Positions 46,001 through 54,061 are shown, counted from the first letter of the stretch. The stretch is 61,807 nucleotides of DNA from an uncultured Bacteroidales bacterium (GCA_903837605.1 CAILVF010000093.1:1-61807); one strand, 5' to 3'. The notes: generated by a model from the letters alone, not told the origin. Program-made: numbers and translations.

Positions 46001-49000
46001 TACCGGCTGAAAGCTGGCTCCCAAAACCTATGGAAGCCCCGGTTCCCGGAACCGGGCTCCCCAGTATGCCTCCATTCCAGTAAAGCTGGTAGTTGACACC
46101 CACATCTGAATTGGACAGCCCGACAAGGACCCCTGTCCCTCCCGAACAATATGATCCGCCCCCGGTTATATTATAAGCAGCAGGCAGGGGGTTGACGATT
46201 ACAGTTACCGAAGCTGTCGAAGTATTATAGCCGTCGTTGACTGTAACGGTATACAAAGTGGTTACCGACGGTGTAACCAATGGGTTCTGTTCTGTTGAAG
46301 ACCAGGGAGGTGAGCCCGGGGGGTTGCAGATCCAGGAGTAAGTATACGTTCCGCTTCCGCCTGAACCGGAGGATGTGAGTTGTGCCGGGGATCCATTGCA
46401 AATGGTACTGCTGTTGGCTCCTGCGACAACGCCCAGGGCGCTGCCGTTGACAATTACCTGCATCTGGTCGCTTTGATTGCATCCTTTGCTGTCGGTAACG
46501 GTCAGTGTGAAGGTTTGTGTGGAGTATATGTTCTTTGTTGTCGGGGAAAGGGTTGTTTCTCCTGTTGATATCAGGGAGACGGGTGTCCACAGGTAAGCCA
46601 GGGGACTGGTTCCTGCGCCTGCCGAGCCTGTAAGTGTTGTTGAGATCCCGTGCGGGATGGTCTGATCGGGGCCTGCAAAGGCTGTAGGTAAAGGATTCAC
46701 GGTGACTACCACACTTCCTGCCATATTTTGCTGGCAGCCTGTAGTGCCGTTTACAGCCTGTACGGTATATGTGCCAGGACTGGTCTTGTTGCCGAATGAA
46801 AGTGCACTTCCTGTTCCCGGCAAAGCCGAGCCGTCGATACCACCACCCAGGTACAACTGGTAATTGACGCCGGGTTGTGAACCGTTGATGCCAACCGGCA
46901 AGCCTGCGCCCCCGCTGCAATATTCACCTCCACCTGTTACAGTAAACACCGTGGGCAGGGGATTAACAGTTACAATTACAGAATTTGTGGCAGTATTAAA
47001 TCCATCATTGACTGAAATATTGTACGTTGTAGTCTGTGTGGGATTCACAACAGGGTTTTGAATCGCGGAGGTAAATCCGGCCGGGACGGAAGTCCAGCTG
47101 TAAGTAATACTCGTTTGGCTGTTCCCTCCTGAAGCGGCAGCGTTCAATTGCACAGAGGCCCCGTTATTGCAAATTGTCTGGGGCACAGCTGTTGCCAGGA
47201 CTGCAAGCGCTGTTCCATTCAGGGTTACCTGCATGATATCCGAAGCGATACATCCTTTGGAGTCAGTAACTGTAAAGGTAAAATTGCTTGGGGTGACGGT
47301 TATATTCTTTGTCAGGACGGTAAGGGTGGTATTGGAACCATTGATGCCGGTTGCCGGGGTCCAGGCATAGCTCAGGCCAGGCGTACCTCCGCCTGCGACA
47401 CCGGCAAGTGTTGTGCTTGTTCCGTAAGGGATAAGCTGATCAAAGCCTGCATTTGCGGTTGGCAAAGGATTCACAGTAACGCTATAAGTAGTTGGCGCGG
47501 ATGCAGGGCAACCGGTCTGGTCATAATTAACAACAACACTCTGGGCCCCCTGGGCATTCCAGGTTACCGTAGCAGTATTGGAGGTGGTCGTGCCTCCGGA
47601 AGTAATAGTCCCTCCGGGCGATACAGACCATACATAGTTGCTCATCCCGGGCTGGGTTGTATATAAATTCCCGGTGGAGTTGTTGCATGCTTCAGTGGGT
47701 CCTGAAATACTTGGGGTGGGCAGTGGGTTCACAGTCACAGCATATATTGTTGAAGAAGCTGCCCGGCAACCGTTTGCACCGGTGTAATTCACCGAAACAG
47801 TTTGCGGACCTGTCGATCCCCAGGTTATAAATACTGTATTGTCTGTTCCGCTGCCTCCCCCGCTTACTGATCCTCCAGCCGAAACGGCCCATGAATAATT
47901 CGTCATGCCTGCCTGTGTTGAATACATCACATTGGTGGCGTTGATACAAACAGAGGCTGATCCTGTAATTGCCGGCACCGGCAGCGGTTTAACGGTCACA
48001 GCATATTGGGTTGCAGCTGCAGCGGCACAGCCATTGACATCGGTGTAATTTACAGCTACCCACCTGGAGCCTGCCGTTGTCCAGGTTACCGTGATGGTAT
48101 TCGTATTGATGCCTGCTGTGATATTCCCCCCGGATATAGACCAGATGTACCCTGTTTTACCAGGTTCTGTTGAATAAGTGATCCCGGTGGTTCCTTCGCA
48201 TTCCGAGGTGCTCCCTGAAATCCCAGGTACAGGTAATGTCTTTACTGTCACATCGTACTGGGTGACCGAAGCAGCCGTGCACCCGTTTGCATCGGTATAA
48301 TTCACCCTGACCCATTGAGCCCCGGGCGTATTCCATGTTACAGTGGCAGTATTGCTGATGAGGGTCCCCCCTCCCGTAATCGTACCTCCGCCCGAGACAG
48401 ACCATGTATAAAGGGACTGACCGGTTTGTGTAGTATATACAATCCCGGAAGTGCCCGCGCAAACATTATTGTTTCCAGATAATGTAGGTACCGGCAAAGG
48501 ATTTACATTGATACTGATGGTTGTGGGTATAGTGGCAATACATCCTGCCCCGCTGGTATAATTCACGGTAACCCACTGCGGCCCGGAGGCATTCCAGGTA
48601 ACCGTTGCCGTGCTGGATCCTGCAGTACCGCCTGAGGTAATTGTCCCGCCGGCTGAAACCGACCACTGGTAGTTGGTCATTCCTGCATCGGTTATATACA
48701 CTGAACTCGTTGAACCAAGACAGGGTGATTGCGGGCCTGATAAGGCCGGAACCGAGACATTGACATTAAACTGGGTAGGAGAAGTATTGGTGCAACCGTT
48801 GGCATCGGTATAGGTAACCCTTACCCATTGCGGTCCGGAGTTATTCCAGGTTATTGTTACATTATTATCGGCTGAGCCGCCGCCACTTGTAATTGTGCCT
48901 CCGCCAGAGACCAGCCATCCATAGCTGGTCATCCCGGCTGCTGTAGAATACACATTTCCGGTGGAACCGGCACAGGCAGGATTTGGCCCGATGATCACAG

Positions 49001-50405
49001 GCACAGGAAGCGGATTAACAGTGACATTATATTGAGTTGGAGTCGCAGCGGCACAACCGTTCTCGGTATAAGTAACCCTTACCCACTGTGAACCTGCCGT
49101 GGTCCAGTTGACTGTAATTGAATTGGTGTTCTGGCCGGTTGTTATTACACCGCCCTGTATGGTCCATGCATATCCTGTTTTACCTCCGGCAGTGGAATAG
49201 GTCAGACCTGTGCTTCCAAAACACACCGGGGTAGGTCCGGTGATAACGGGGACCGGCAGGGGTTTGACAGTGACAACCAGGTTTTTGGGAGTGCCTGCAC
49301 ATACAGTCGGGGCGGGACCTGTAGGTGTGATTGTATAGGTAACTTCCCCCGACAATGCGCCACCCGGATCAATGGAAAGGACATCGTTAATGACACCACT
49401 TCCGATCGGTGTAACGCCATACACAGTGACCAGGGGAGATGTTGTAATACCGGTCCAGGCAAAAGTCGTTCCCGGGACGTCGGATGTGGGAGTATAAGCT
49501 ACAGAAGAACCTGAGCATATCGTTTTGGCAACCGCGCTGGTAACCGTGGGCCTGGGGTTGACTGTGATTTCCACCACATTCGTAGTAGTTGACGGACAAG
49601 GAGAATTTGAAGTAACCACTCTTCGGAACCATGTCGTTTGTGTGAGTATGCCCGGCTGATATGTTGGATTTGTGGCTCCGGTAATATTTGTAAAGCCGTT
49701 CACTGCGCTGACTGTCGAAGACATCCACTGGTAAGTGTATGTACCATCCCCTCCCGCTGGGGCTGTCCCTGTAAGCAGTGCAGGGGCAGTACCTGAACAG
49801 ATTATCTGATCGGCACTGATAACACCAGGGTCAATGGCAGGATGAACAATGATATTATAACCGACTGTTCTCGAACATAAGGTGAGTTTGTCCTGCAGGT
49901 TGGCCTGGATTGCGTTGGAAGCGATGAACTGCTGGGTAAAGGTACTTGGGTTGCCTGTGAATGGGGCATTCCATGCCCAGTTGTTGTTGGTGAAATCAGT
50001 ATTAAGAGTAACTGTAACGGTGGTGCCGGTACATACGGGAGATAAAGGAGCTACTGTTACTGTGCCCGTTGGCAGCGGATTGATGTTTACATGCACAGTC
50101 GAAGAAGGTGTACCGCAACCCGAGACGATCAGATAATAATCTCCCCCTAAGGTCGGATAATAAACATTGCCTGTACCAAGAGGGATAACTATGCCGTTAT
50201 GATACCATTGATAGGTCACTCCTCCGCTGGGTGTTGCAACCAGCTTGCAACTGTCCCCAGAACAAAACGAAACAGTATTCCCGGAAACTACAGTTGTATA
50301 AAAAAGTGATACAATCTGAACCGTCGGCGGGCATTGGGCTTCCGCTTTATTTATTAAACCCGAAAGGATGCCCGAAAATACAAGGATGAGTAAACATCGT
50401 TTCAT
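37032..50405 (-). CDS. Giant SprB-like PKD adhesin with T9SS type B (gliding-associated) sorting domain
   Basis: This 4457-residue protein is one unbroken frame of 13.4 kb with signal peptide MKRCLLILVFSGILSGLINKAEA. Rough layout: 30-980, Ig/PKD-like domains including seven PKD_6-type units (GP-x-x-x-C-x-G-S-T-G...YSTxAGMTNYxW); 980-2180, Ig-like units (NAGFDQLIPYG) and about ten repeats centred on GVNYQL...PGTG; 2180-2625, five NAG-x-DDTIC...TSGDG-x-F repeats; 2805-4330, about 18 PKD domains with WNWNFGDG-type cores; 4340-4457, a type B C-terminal domain (VPNLFSPTNVVYQVRFFKP to MGTVTLVR). The role is a long, Cys-paired cell-surface filament for adhesion or gliding, by family analogy. The PorP/SprF partner follows directly. 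Confidence 0.93.
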   Translation of the reverse strand: MKRCLLILVFSGILSGLINKAEAQCPPTVQIVSLFYTTVVSGNTVSFCSGDSCKLVATPSGGVTYQWYHNGIVIPLGTGNVYYPTLGGDYYLIVSGCGTPSSTVHVNINPLPTGTVTVAPLSPVCTGTTVTVTLNTDFTNNNWAWNAPFTGNPSTFTQQFIASNAIQANLQDKLTLCSRTVGYNIIVHPAIDPGVISADQIICSGTAPALLTGTAPAGGDGTYTYQWMSSTVSAVNGFTNITGATNPTYQPGILTQTTWFRRVVTSNSPCPSTTTNVVEITVNPRPTVTSAVAKTICSGSSVAYTPTSDVPGTTFAWTGITTSPLVTVYGVTPIGSGVINDVLSIDPGGALSGEVTYTITPTGPAPTVCAGTPKNLVVTVKPLPVPVITGPTPVCFGSTGLTYSTAGGKTGYAWTIQGGVITTGQNTNSITVNWTTAGSQWVRVTYTENGCAAATPTQYNVTVNPLPVPVIIGPNPACAGSTGNVYSTAAGMTSYGWLVSGGGTITSGGGSADNNVTITWNNSGPQWVRVTYTDANGCTNTSPTQFNVNVSVPALSGPQSPCLGSTSSVYITDAGMTNYQWSVSAGGTITSGGTAGSSTATVTWNASGPQWVTVNYTSGAGCIATIPTTISINVNPLPVPTLSGNNNVCAGTSGIVYTTQTGQSLYTWSVSGGGTITGGGTLISNTATVTWNTPGAQWVRVNYTDANGCTAASVTQYDVTVKTLPVPGISGSTSECEGTTGITYSTEPGKTGYIWSISGGNITAGINTNTITVTWTTAGSRWVAVNYTDVNGCAAAAATQYAVTVKPLPVPAITGSASVCINATNVMYSTQAGMTNYSWAVSAGGSVSGGGSGTDNTVFITWGSTGPQTVSVNYTGANGCRAASSTIYAVTVNPLPTPSISGPTEACNNSTGNLYTTQPGMSNYVWSVSPGGTITSGGTTTSNTATVTWNAQGAQSVVVNYDQTGCPASAPTTYSVTVNPLPTANAGFDQLIPYGTSTTLAGVAGGGTPGLSYAWTPATGINGSNTTLTVLTKNITVTPSNFTFTVTDSKGCIASDIMQVTLNGTALAVLATAVPQTICNNGASVQLNAAASGGNSQTSITYSWTSVPAGFTSAIQNPVVNPTQTTTYNISVNDGFNTATNSVIVTVNPLPTVFTVTGGGEYCSGGAGLPVGINGSQPGVNYQLYLGGGIDGSALPGTGSALSFGNKTSPGTYTVQAVNGTTGCQQNMAGSVVVTVNPLPTAFAGPDQTIPHGISTTLTGSAGAGTSPLAYLWTPVSLISTGETTLSPTTKNIYSTQTFTLTVTDSKGCNQSDQMQVIVNGSALGVVAGANSSTICNGSPAQLTSSGSGGSGTYTYSWICNPPGSPPWSSTEQNPLVTPSVTTLYTVTVNDGYNTSTASVTVIVNPLPAAYNITGGGSYCSGGTGVLVGLSNSDVGVNYQLYWNGGILGSPVPGTGASIGFGSQLSAGNYTVKATRVSTGCENTMTGTVSISILPLPDTYSMTGGGSYPSGGIGMIVGLTNSQLGVNYRLIHNTDTLTPPPGIAGTGSPMNFGYQTLAGSYTAAGKNPVTGCQISMLGSVQVTINPYPSLFTVFGGDTLCLGDPGVIIGLDGSEIGIRYVLRHNGDSIAGAPGTGDSLFFGPYVTPGIYTIKGITVATGLFKIMNGSAAIVVNPLPIAYLIVPQGDTCPGTEVFINGSQAGVRYFLITGTDTVASRNGTGAAGLLSFGNQFTPGLYRVTGLNLATRCKSDMLGSITIQPAPAVFNLNPPGILCPAQVLTLSGSEAGILYQLRRDSLINVGAAVPGTGSSLNFGPQSLPGFYRVIATNPLSHCYSWQNGRPSIKPGPVIYTIVPNGDTCAGGKVRLNGSQTGIYYHLVLNTTVFLDSLYGNGQPLVFGTYTTSGNYKILGVDTSSHCEAWMDGQVNVFSTPISYNIIPNGIGCEGSAISLDNSESGVTYTLIRNNWIIAGGPMPGTGFPISFGIQDVPGDYTIEANIPATGCSRIMSGMASLYPRPLSYLIMPQGNHCAGTDVYLNGSQTGVNYQLLRGGMVQQTLPGTGLQIDFGTQNIPGVYTVKAVNTLSTCDTLMSGSVTILAIPLIFNITPAGANCSPALVGLTGSEPGVNYQLIRNGATIGGSMAGTGGALSFGLQTAGTYRIVASSVATSCSDTMAGTVIITPGPTVFSGNDTTICATHSVTLNATGLNYSSIYWYTSGDGTFSNTNITNPVYYPGSNDITGGTVHLSAWVHGLPACPSSIAKDTLILTIHPFPSVNAGRDDTICASQIYALNGTAQNYTEIIWRTSGDGQFDNIHSLIPVYTPGNADKAAAQVRLTLSVHGSLQCHADTSFDAMILHIEPMPVANAGPNDTICEAVSYRLSGTTQHSSSVLWSTTGDGSFDNPLILMPFYTPGTSDKSSGNVRLILTSFGALHCNSEVNRDTMLLQIDKLPVVFAGNDDTICANQQFSLNATAQRQSSITWTTSGDGGFSDIHSLTAVYTPGPSDINSGQVKLKLTAWGKLKCSTTTRSDSLLLRILPLPGANAGTDILSCSNVIIALNGSATNFDYVTWASLGDGTFDNTSLLNPHYTPGNNDIAAGHVFLTMTANGQHQCGTQYATDTVRLDFRQLPTAMISGMHSICVGETATISVALTGTPPWSFVYTDGTLTFPVNNILLSPYSLYVNPVVATTYSIISMHDSYCSANLPIPPFTVSVFPRPNTYNTVVSNGGEYCEGGAGVEVGIDGSQLGIFYQLLFGGSPSGSPMPGTGSPISFGLKTAPGTYKVKATHPGTLCVNNFPDSVIVVVFPTPVINFTIDSTCYGNSTQFHISGADISKIAQWNWNFGDGNTATYTAPIEPSHLYLTLGTFSVTLSVTDTNGCQKTIVHQMSVSPLPVALFAHNAPLCYGNAVDFTDHSYSQGTTSLRKWHWEFGDGKDTLIIWPGNPNVSHLYASPGTFNVILTVYTDNNCHSEKTNTVQVIAAPLANFSHGDTCAGQSVQFTDLSQPVGGGSIVDWSWNFGDPSSGINNTSILRNATHIFSSAGPYQVRLIVKSSIGCPDTVIKTVHVMQQPRAMFTAGPTCESNPTQFTDASIPNANSIIEWDWNFGDGTPHSNLQNPLHQYATPGQFSVTLFVKNSNQCSHDTVITVTVIAKPTALFNTNAPQCMGSPVSFMNFSTTQHGQIITWKWTFGDGEETTVNWPGVPNVSHVFTGTATQHLVRLTVTTSDGCINYIEQVINSVPQPAADFSYSNTRCKGQSVSFTDITQLNGGGVITSWNWNFGDAGSGTQNISALQNPVHIFANAGPYDIRLVVTNLNSCSDTIIHQVIIGDAPQANFTHDTACFGTTSHFTDQSTTNPGTIISWEWNFGDGTPFSHIKNPDHQYSAAGIYAVSLTVVNSNGCLQAVTKQVKVNPAPMASFSFSQNSCMGEPVAFTDFSSTTQGYISKWIWKFGDGNSTTVILPDPQNVTHSYATAGTYSVTLIVQTNDNCTDSVSHTVNVAAGPLANFNVGTISCQGSPVNFQDNSQTNGGGVIISWNWNFGDPTSGVNNFSALQNPSHVYATGGPYQVKLAIVNVNNCHDTLTKPINVNKMPSAHFIADTVCKGDTTHFTDQSVANSGTLTSWNWNFGDGITSTLKNPTHVYSSAGVFNVSLTVQNSFNCQRDTVGQVKVNTPPVALFSVASACSGSPTQFHDLSTTTAGVINVWHWDFGDGSTSDVQNPTHTYATYGVYTVVLTVTNTMDCSAAFSLPVTVFIRPAAAFSYYSQYCPKGKVSFSDHSTSSGSPITSWFWIFENGYNSNAQNPTFIFPVTDTTYIVSLIITDANGCKDTLTQSVFVVPGSGFRINYDSVCFGNTTQFNPVNLAQGDTLHDLHWNFGDPNSGSHNQSTLYYPTHQFTGPGTFVVQLRAYNSNNCLDSVYREVIVYKNPVSDFSFDTIPYCDSVVTFHNHSVVNAAAIDSLVWIFGDGDTAIQLKPVPATIVHKYHGFGSFAVKLRAVNTNGCNDISTKTVLVSCINASFADIDTLKCERQTVVFSDSSGPLSLIKKWYWNYGDGKDTTYMNFKRTIKHKYSSAGDYSVMLVVSMTSNGITLSDTSRINIHVNSTPFAAFSALSVCFGDSTRFINLSDSNGYSIVRNSWKFGDSGSGNHDTSTLVNPSYRFTKNGKYYSMLVIRNSLGCRDTVKHYVKVYKLPEAVFLSPEPCTRQHAWFTDKSKAGDTIITKWNWTFGDPSSNQDTSDLRNPSHTYHQARKYYVYLKVKDYFGCINTVEDSVTVLESPLSAFTYKDNVEGVSGKVQFTNKSVNAVSYNWDFGNGKTSTEENPVATYEDDGTYIIKLGVTSQNSCEDTTSTTYSFIFHGLYVPNLFSPTNVVYQVRFFKPVGINLADYHVTVYDITGHTLWESSALDDMGRPLEGWDGTVNGNMMPQGTYMWRISATFKDGKAWEGSNTGKGSTTTMGTVTLVR
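39405..41745 (-). repeat. Three tandem copies of a three-PKD block
   Basis: Nine PKD domains of about 86 residues repeat in the order A-B-C three times. A domains have a GDG core followed by WPG-x-PNVSH or its variant; B domains have GD-P/A-x-SG-x-x-N...ALQNP-x-H-I/V-F/Y and GPY; C domains have GDGTP-type cores and NP-x-HQY or NPTHVY. The period is about 260 residues or 780 bp. Confidence 0.8.
43870..46950 (-). repeat. Ten-copy GVNYQL/PGTG Ig-like repeat array
   Basis: About ten units of 80-90 residues share a Gly/Cys start (GGGSYCSGG or PQGDTCPG), a GS-x-x-GVNYQL strand, a PGTG-x-x-x-FG turn and a final Y-x-V-x-A...C-x-x-M-x-G-x-V strand. One further copy lies apart near 42050-42270. Two Cys per unit suggest a disulfide in each. 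Confidence 0.8.
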
Positions 50406-50521
50406 ATGGCAAGCATTAAATGCAAATAATCCGCCCTACGATTTCAATAATCCTATATATATTGTCGTTTAACAGCACTATAAAATAAACATAGATATAT
50501 TTATGTTAGGGCACGATATAA

Positions 50522-50529
50522 CAAATTTA
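50522..50529 (-). promoter_or_regulatory. Possible -7 box TAAATTTG for the giant adhesin
   Basis: CAAATTTA on the plus strand reads TAAATTTG on the minus strand, fitting TAnnTTTG, about 117 bp upstream of the adhesin ATG. The 305-bp gap (50406-50710) is otherwise very AT-rich and holds the nrdJ terminator. No matching -33 element was found. Confidence 0.35.
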
Positions 50530-50606
50530 TAATAATATTTCATTAAACGCTTAATAAAACCGATATTTTTCACTTAATCACAATATTTATAACGACATTA
50601 TAGGTT

Positions 50607-50635
50607 AAAAAAAAGCCCTGCCAACCGGCAGGGCC
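50607..50635 (-). terminator. Rho-independent terminator after nrdJ
   Basis: A perfect 8-bp stem, GCCCTGCC and GGCAGGGC, with an AACC (minus: GGTT) loop is followed on the minus strand by eight T residues. It lies 76 bp past the nrdJ stop and separates nrdJ from the adhesin operon. Confidence 0.92.
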
Positions 50636-50710
50636 TTGAATTCATAACCAAATCTTTCTTTCATAATCAGCTCATTACGAGCATGGTGATCATAATGCCA
50701 TCACGACATC

Positions 50711-53416
50711 CTATCCGCACTTCGAATAACCGCAACTCTTGCATACAAGGCATCCTTCCTGGTATACAAGTCCGTTGGTGTCGCTGCACTTCGGACAGGC
50801 ACCGGCAACGGCATGGGTGCCGTCGGGGATGAACTTTTTAAGAGCCCTTTCCACACCGTTCTTCCAGGTATTGATGGAATCCACTTCGAAATGAAGCTTG
50901 GAGATGATATTGACCACAAAAGGAAGCGGTATACCGTGGCGCAGGATACCTGAGATCAGCTTGGCGTAGTTCCAGTATTCCTTGTTGAATGAACGGGAAA
51001 GAGCTTCAATGGTGATCTTGTAGCCCTGCCTGTCTTCGAACTGGAAATCGTACCTTGAGGTCATCCCGTCGGGACGGGTCTTGACGATCCATCCTTTCTG
51101 CACCCACTGGGGGATCCAGAAGTCCTCGGCATGGCCGGTAAACACTTCGTAAGGACGGCCGTTATACAATCCCACCACGGCAATCCACTTTTCATATTCA
51201 TTCTGAAAACGTACGATATCGGCTTCCAGGCGTTCGGGCCGGTGAGGAGCTTTGGTTTCCTGGAAATCGGTTACTTCTTCTTTCTTTTCCTTGGTTTCGT
51301 TGTTCACGAGAACTCCCGAACGGGATCCGTCACGGTATACTGTCATGCCTTTGCAGCCTGCCTTCCATGCAGTCTCGTATATGCTCCCGATCATTTCCTC
51401 CTTGGTATCGGTAGGAACATTCACGGTTACGCTGATGGAGTGATCGACCCATTTCTGGACAGCACCCTGCATCTTGACCTTGGCAACCCAGTCCACATCA
51501 TTGGCGGTGGCCCGGAAGAAAGGAGATTTCCTTATCATTTCCTTCAGGTCCTTCTCTTCCATACGTGAAACTTCGTCAACATTGTAGCCGTTGATCTCCA
51601 GCCAGGTAACGAATTTGTGATGGAATACATTGTATTCTTCCCAGGTATCCCCTACCTCATCCTTAAACGTGATCTTCACGTTTTTGTCGTTGGGGTTGAC
51701 CTTGCGGCGGCGTTTGTAAGAAACGGCAAACACCGGTTCCAGGCCCGAAGTGGTCTGGGTAAGGATACTCACCGAACCGGTGGGGGCAATGGTAAGCATG
51801 GCCACATTGCGGCGGCCGTATTCAGTCATATCCTCGTAAACATCGGGAGCCGATTCTTTAAGCCTGAGGATGAACGGGTTATTTCTTTCGCGATCGGTAT
51901 CGTAAATTGGGAAGGGTCCGCGTTCCCTGGCCAGGGTAACCGATGAGCGGTAGGTTTCAATCGCAAGCAGCTGGTGCACCTCCACCGAAAAATCGGTTGC
52001 TTCGTCGGAGCCGTAACGGGTTCCCAGTGCAGCGAGCATATCGCCTTCGGCCGTGATGCCGAAACCGGTCCTGCGGCCCTGGATTGCTTTCTTCTTGATA
52101 TTAAGCCACATGGTACGTTCCCTTGCCTTGATATCTTCAGCTTCAGGGTCGGCATCAATTTTATCGAGAATTCGGTCCACCTTTTCAAGTTCCAGGTCGA
52201 TAATGTCGTCCATTATCCTCTGTGCCTTGTGAACATGGTTGATGAAAAGTTCAGAATTAAAGCTGGCATCAGTGGTGAAGGGCTTGTCAACATAATTATA
52301 CAAATTGATGGCAAGCAAACGGCAGCTGTCGTAAGTGCAAAGCGGGATCTCACCGCAGGGGTTGGTGCTTACGGTCTTAAAGCCAAGGTCGGCGTAACAG
52401 TCGGGAATGGATTCGCGGATAATGGTATCCCAGAATAATATCCCCGGTTCGGCCGATTTCCATGCATTATGCACGATCTTGCTCCAAAGGTCGATGGCAC
52501 GGATCTTGCGCACTACCCTGGGGTTCTTCGATTCTACGGGAAACTGCTGGACAAACTCGCCGTCTTCGATCACGGCTTTCATGAAATCGTCGGTGATCTT
52601 AACCGAAATATTTGCTCCTGTGACTTTCCCGGCTTCCAGCTTCGCATCAATAAAATGCTCGGCGTCGGGATGCTTGATGGAAATACTGAGCATCAGGGCG
52701 CCCCGTCTTCCTTCCTGGGCTACTTCCCGGGTGGAATTGGAATAACGCTCCATGAATGGCACAATACCTGTAGAAGTGAGAGCGGAGTTTTTCACTATTG
52801 AATTTTTTGGGCGGATGTGCGACAGGTCATGCCCCACGCCTCCCCTGCGCTTCATCAGCTGAACCTGCTCCTCATCGACTTTCATTATGCCGCCGTAGCT
52901 GTCGCTGTCTCCCTCATTCCCTATCACGAAACAATTTGAAAGGGACCCGATCTGGAAATTATTCCCGATCCCCGCCATAGGGCTTCCCTGGGGTATGATG
53001 TACCTGAAATCCCTGATGAGCTCGAAAATCTCTTCCTCGCCCATGGGATTGGGGTATTTCTTTTCTATCCTTGCAAGCTCCCGTGCAATACGCCAGTGCA
53101 TATCATCCGGTGTAAGCTCCAAAAGCTGACTGTCGGAATTCTTTAACGCATATTTGTTTACCCAGACATTCGCTGCGAGGCTGTCTCCATGAAAATATAC
53201 AGTTGATTTTTCTATGGCCTCGCTGTGAGAATATTTTCTTGGATGGTCTGACTTTTTCACCTCCGACTCCTCCTTTTTCTTTTCCTCTGTTTTATTTTTC
53301 ATCTCCAAATCATCAGCTGAAACTTTAGGTCGAATGCGTTTTGCCAATACCTCGGTATAGTGCGAAGATTTCTGATCCTGCTCTGATTTGATGATGGGGG
53401 TGATTTCCATGCTCAA
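50711..53416 (-). CDS. nrdJ: Adenosylcobalamin-dependent (class II) ribonucleotide reductase
   Basis: This 901-residue cytosolic enzyme reduces ribonucleotides to deoxyribonucleotides using adenosylcobalamin, so no partner radical subunit is needed. The N-terminal ~75 residues are a charged, variable extension. The core shows SLSNCFVIGNEGD (first redox Cys), a Gly-rich RRGGVGHDLSHIRP, STNPCGEIPLC (catalytic Cys region), IQGRRTGFGITAEGD and APTGSVSILTQTTSGLEPVF. The C-terminus contains a beta-rich domain (GRPYEVFTGHAED) and a terminal Cys cluster (CPKC...CLVCKSCGYSKCG), a zinc-ribbon or redox tail. No cobalamin riboswitch is evident in the 201 bp upstream. A strong terminator follows. Confidence 0.96.
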   Translation of the reverse strand: MSMEITPIIKSEQDQKSSHYTEVLAKRIRPKVSADDLEMKNKTEEKKKEESEVKKSDHPRKYSHSEAIEKSTVYFHGDSLAANVWVNKYALKNSDSQLLELTPDDMHWRIARELARIEKKYPNPMGEEEIFELIRDFRYIIPQGSPMAGIGNNFQIGSLSNCFVIGNEGDSDSYGGIMKVDEEQVQLMKRRGGVGHDLSHIRPKNSIVKNSALTSTGIVPFMERYSNSTREVAQEGRRGALMLSISIKHPDAEHFIDAKLEAGKVTGANISVKITDDFMKAVIEDGEFVQQFPVESKNPRVVRKIRAIDLWSKIVHNAWKSAEPGILFWDTIIRESIPDCYADLGFKTVSTNPCGEIPLCTYDSCRLLAINLYNYVDKPFTTDASFNSELFINHVHKAQRIMDDIIDLELEKVDRILDKIDADPEAEDIKARERTMWLNIKKKAIQGRRTGFGITAEGDMLAALGTRYGSDEATDFSVEVHQLLAIETYRSSVTLARERGPFPIYDTDRERNNPFILRLKESAPDVYEDMTEYGRRNVAMLTIAPTGSVSILTQTTSGLEPVFAVSYKRRRKVNPNDKNVKITFKDEVGDTWEEYNVFHHKFVTWLEINGYNVDEVSRMEEKDLKEMIRKSPFFRATANDVDWVAKVKMQGAVQKWVDHSISVTVNVPTDTKEEMIGSIYETAWKAGCKGMTVYRDGSRSGVLVNNETKEKKEEVTDFQETKAPHRPERLEADIVRFQNEYEKWIAVVGLYNGRPYEVFTGHAEDFWIPQWVQKGWIVKTRPDGMTSRYDFQFEDRQGYKITIEALSRSFNKEYWNYAKLISGILRHGIPLPFVVNIISKLHFEVDSINTWKNGVERALKKFIPDGTHAVAGACPKCSDTNGLVYQEGCLVCKSCGYSKCG

Positions 53417-53617
53417 ACAGGTTTAAATGTTTATACTATTTTTGATAATAAATTGTGCCTCTGGAAGATAACCTCTTAACGTGGGCGTTTTTTCGAAGGG
53501 GCAATATACAACGAAGTACGAGGGTGAGCCAATATAGTTATTAACAGAAAAAGAGCTAATGATGTTAAATGATTGAAAGCAACCCAATTAGCATTTAATA
53601 ATTCGTAATAACTTGAT

Positions 53618-54061
53618 TTACTGATTATTGCGACGCCATATCAATTTTTTCCCAAAACCCAGGCGATTATCTGTCATTTTCATGATTTCCGGTTCAAGTC
53701 CCCACAAATGGAGTTTGGCGAGCCGCGCGACCGGGAAAGCCCTCAGGTATGCCTTCTTCCCTGTTTTCAAGTCATTCCCGGCAAGCTCCCTCATAAAACC
53801 GGCAAATTGCAAGCCCCTGATCTTCCCTGTCATTCTTGTTTCCAGCGCTATCGCTCCTGCGGCGTAATAATTGCCTGATTTCACCACATCGGCTATGTGT
53901 TTCGTATCATGATCAGATGTAAAGACGAACAGGTTAAGGTCTTCAAGGTACACATAATAGCAGGTGGCGCACCAGGGCTGGTTTTCCCGGCTCACCGCAA
54001 GCGTAAAGATATGGTGCTCGCCTATAAAGTCCAATACCCGGTTCTCAATCGCTTGTTTCAT
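53618..54061 (-). CDS. YhbP-like (UPF0306) flavin-fold protein
   Basis: This 147-residue cytosolic protein resembles the pyridoxamine-5'-phosphate oxidase-like split barrel of the E. coli YhbP/UPF0306 family: RVLDFIGEHHIFTLAVSREN, PWCATCYYVYLEDLNLFVFT, TKHIADVVKSGNYYAAGAIA, GKIRGLQFAGFMREL, LHLWGLEPEIMKMTDNRLGFGKKL. The length matches the family. The function is not established; flavin or heme binding is typical of the fold. Its ATG overlaps the stop of the upstream 1112-residue protein by ATGA, indicating translational coupling. The following 201 bp (53417-53617) hold no gene. Confidence 0.85.
   Translation of the reverse strand: MKQAIENRVLDFIGEHHIFTLAVSRENQPWCATCYYVYLEDLNLFVFTSDHDTKHIADVVKSGNYYAAGAIALETRMTGKIRGLQFAGFMRELAGNDLKTGKKAYLRAFPVARLAKLHLWGLEPEIMKMTDNRLGFGKKLIWRRNNQ

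Noticed and set aside
41454..46920. Long antisense open frames within the giant adhesin (for example 41454-42113 plus, 46225-46920 minus)
   Set aside because: They overlap a clear, repeat-patterned coding frame, have no family motifs, and are expected by chance opposite Thr/Gly/Asn-rich repeats.
37032..50405. Regularly spaced repeats suggesting a CRISPR array or satellite
   Set aside because: Repeat units are 240-270 bp, diverged at DNA level, and keep one continuous reading frame with PKD/Ig motifs; they are protein domains.
53417..53617. Cobalamin riboswitch upstream of nrdJ
   Set aside because: Looked for a B12-box and multi-stem leader on the minus strand; the 201-bp region shows neither.
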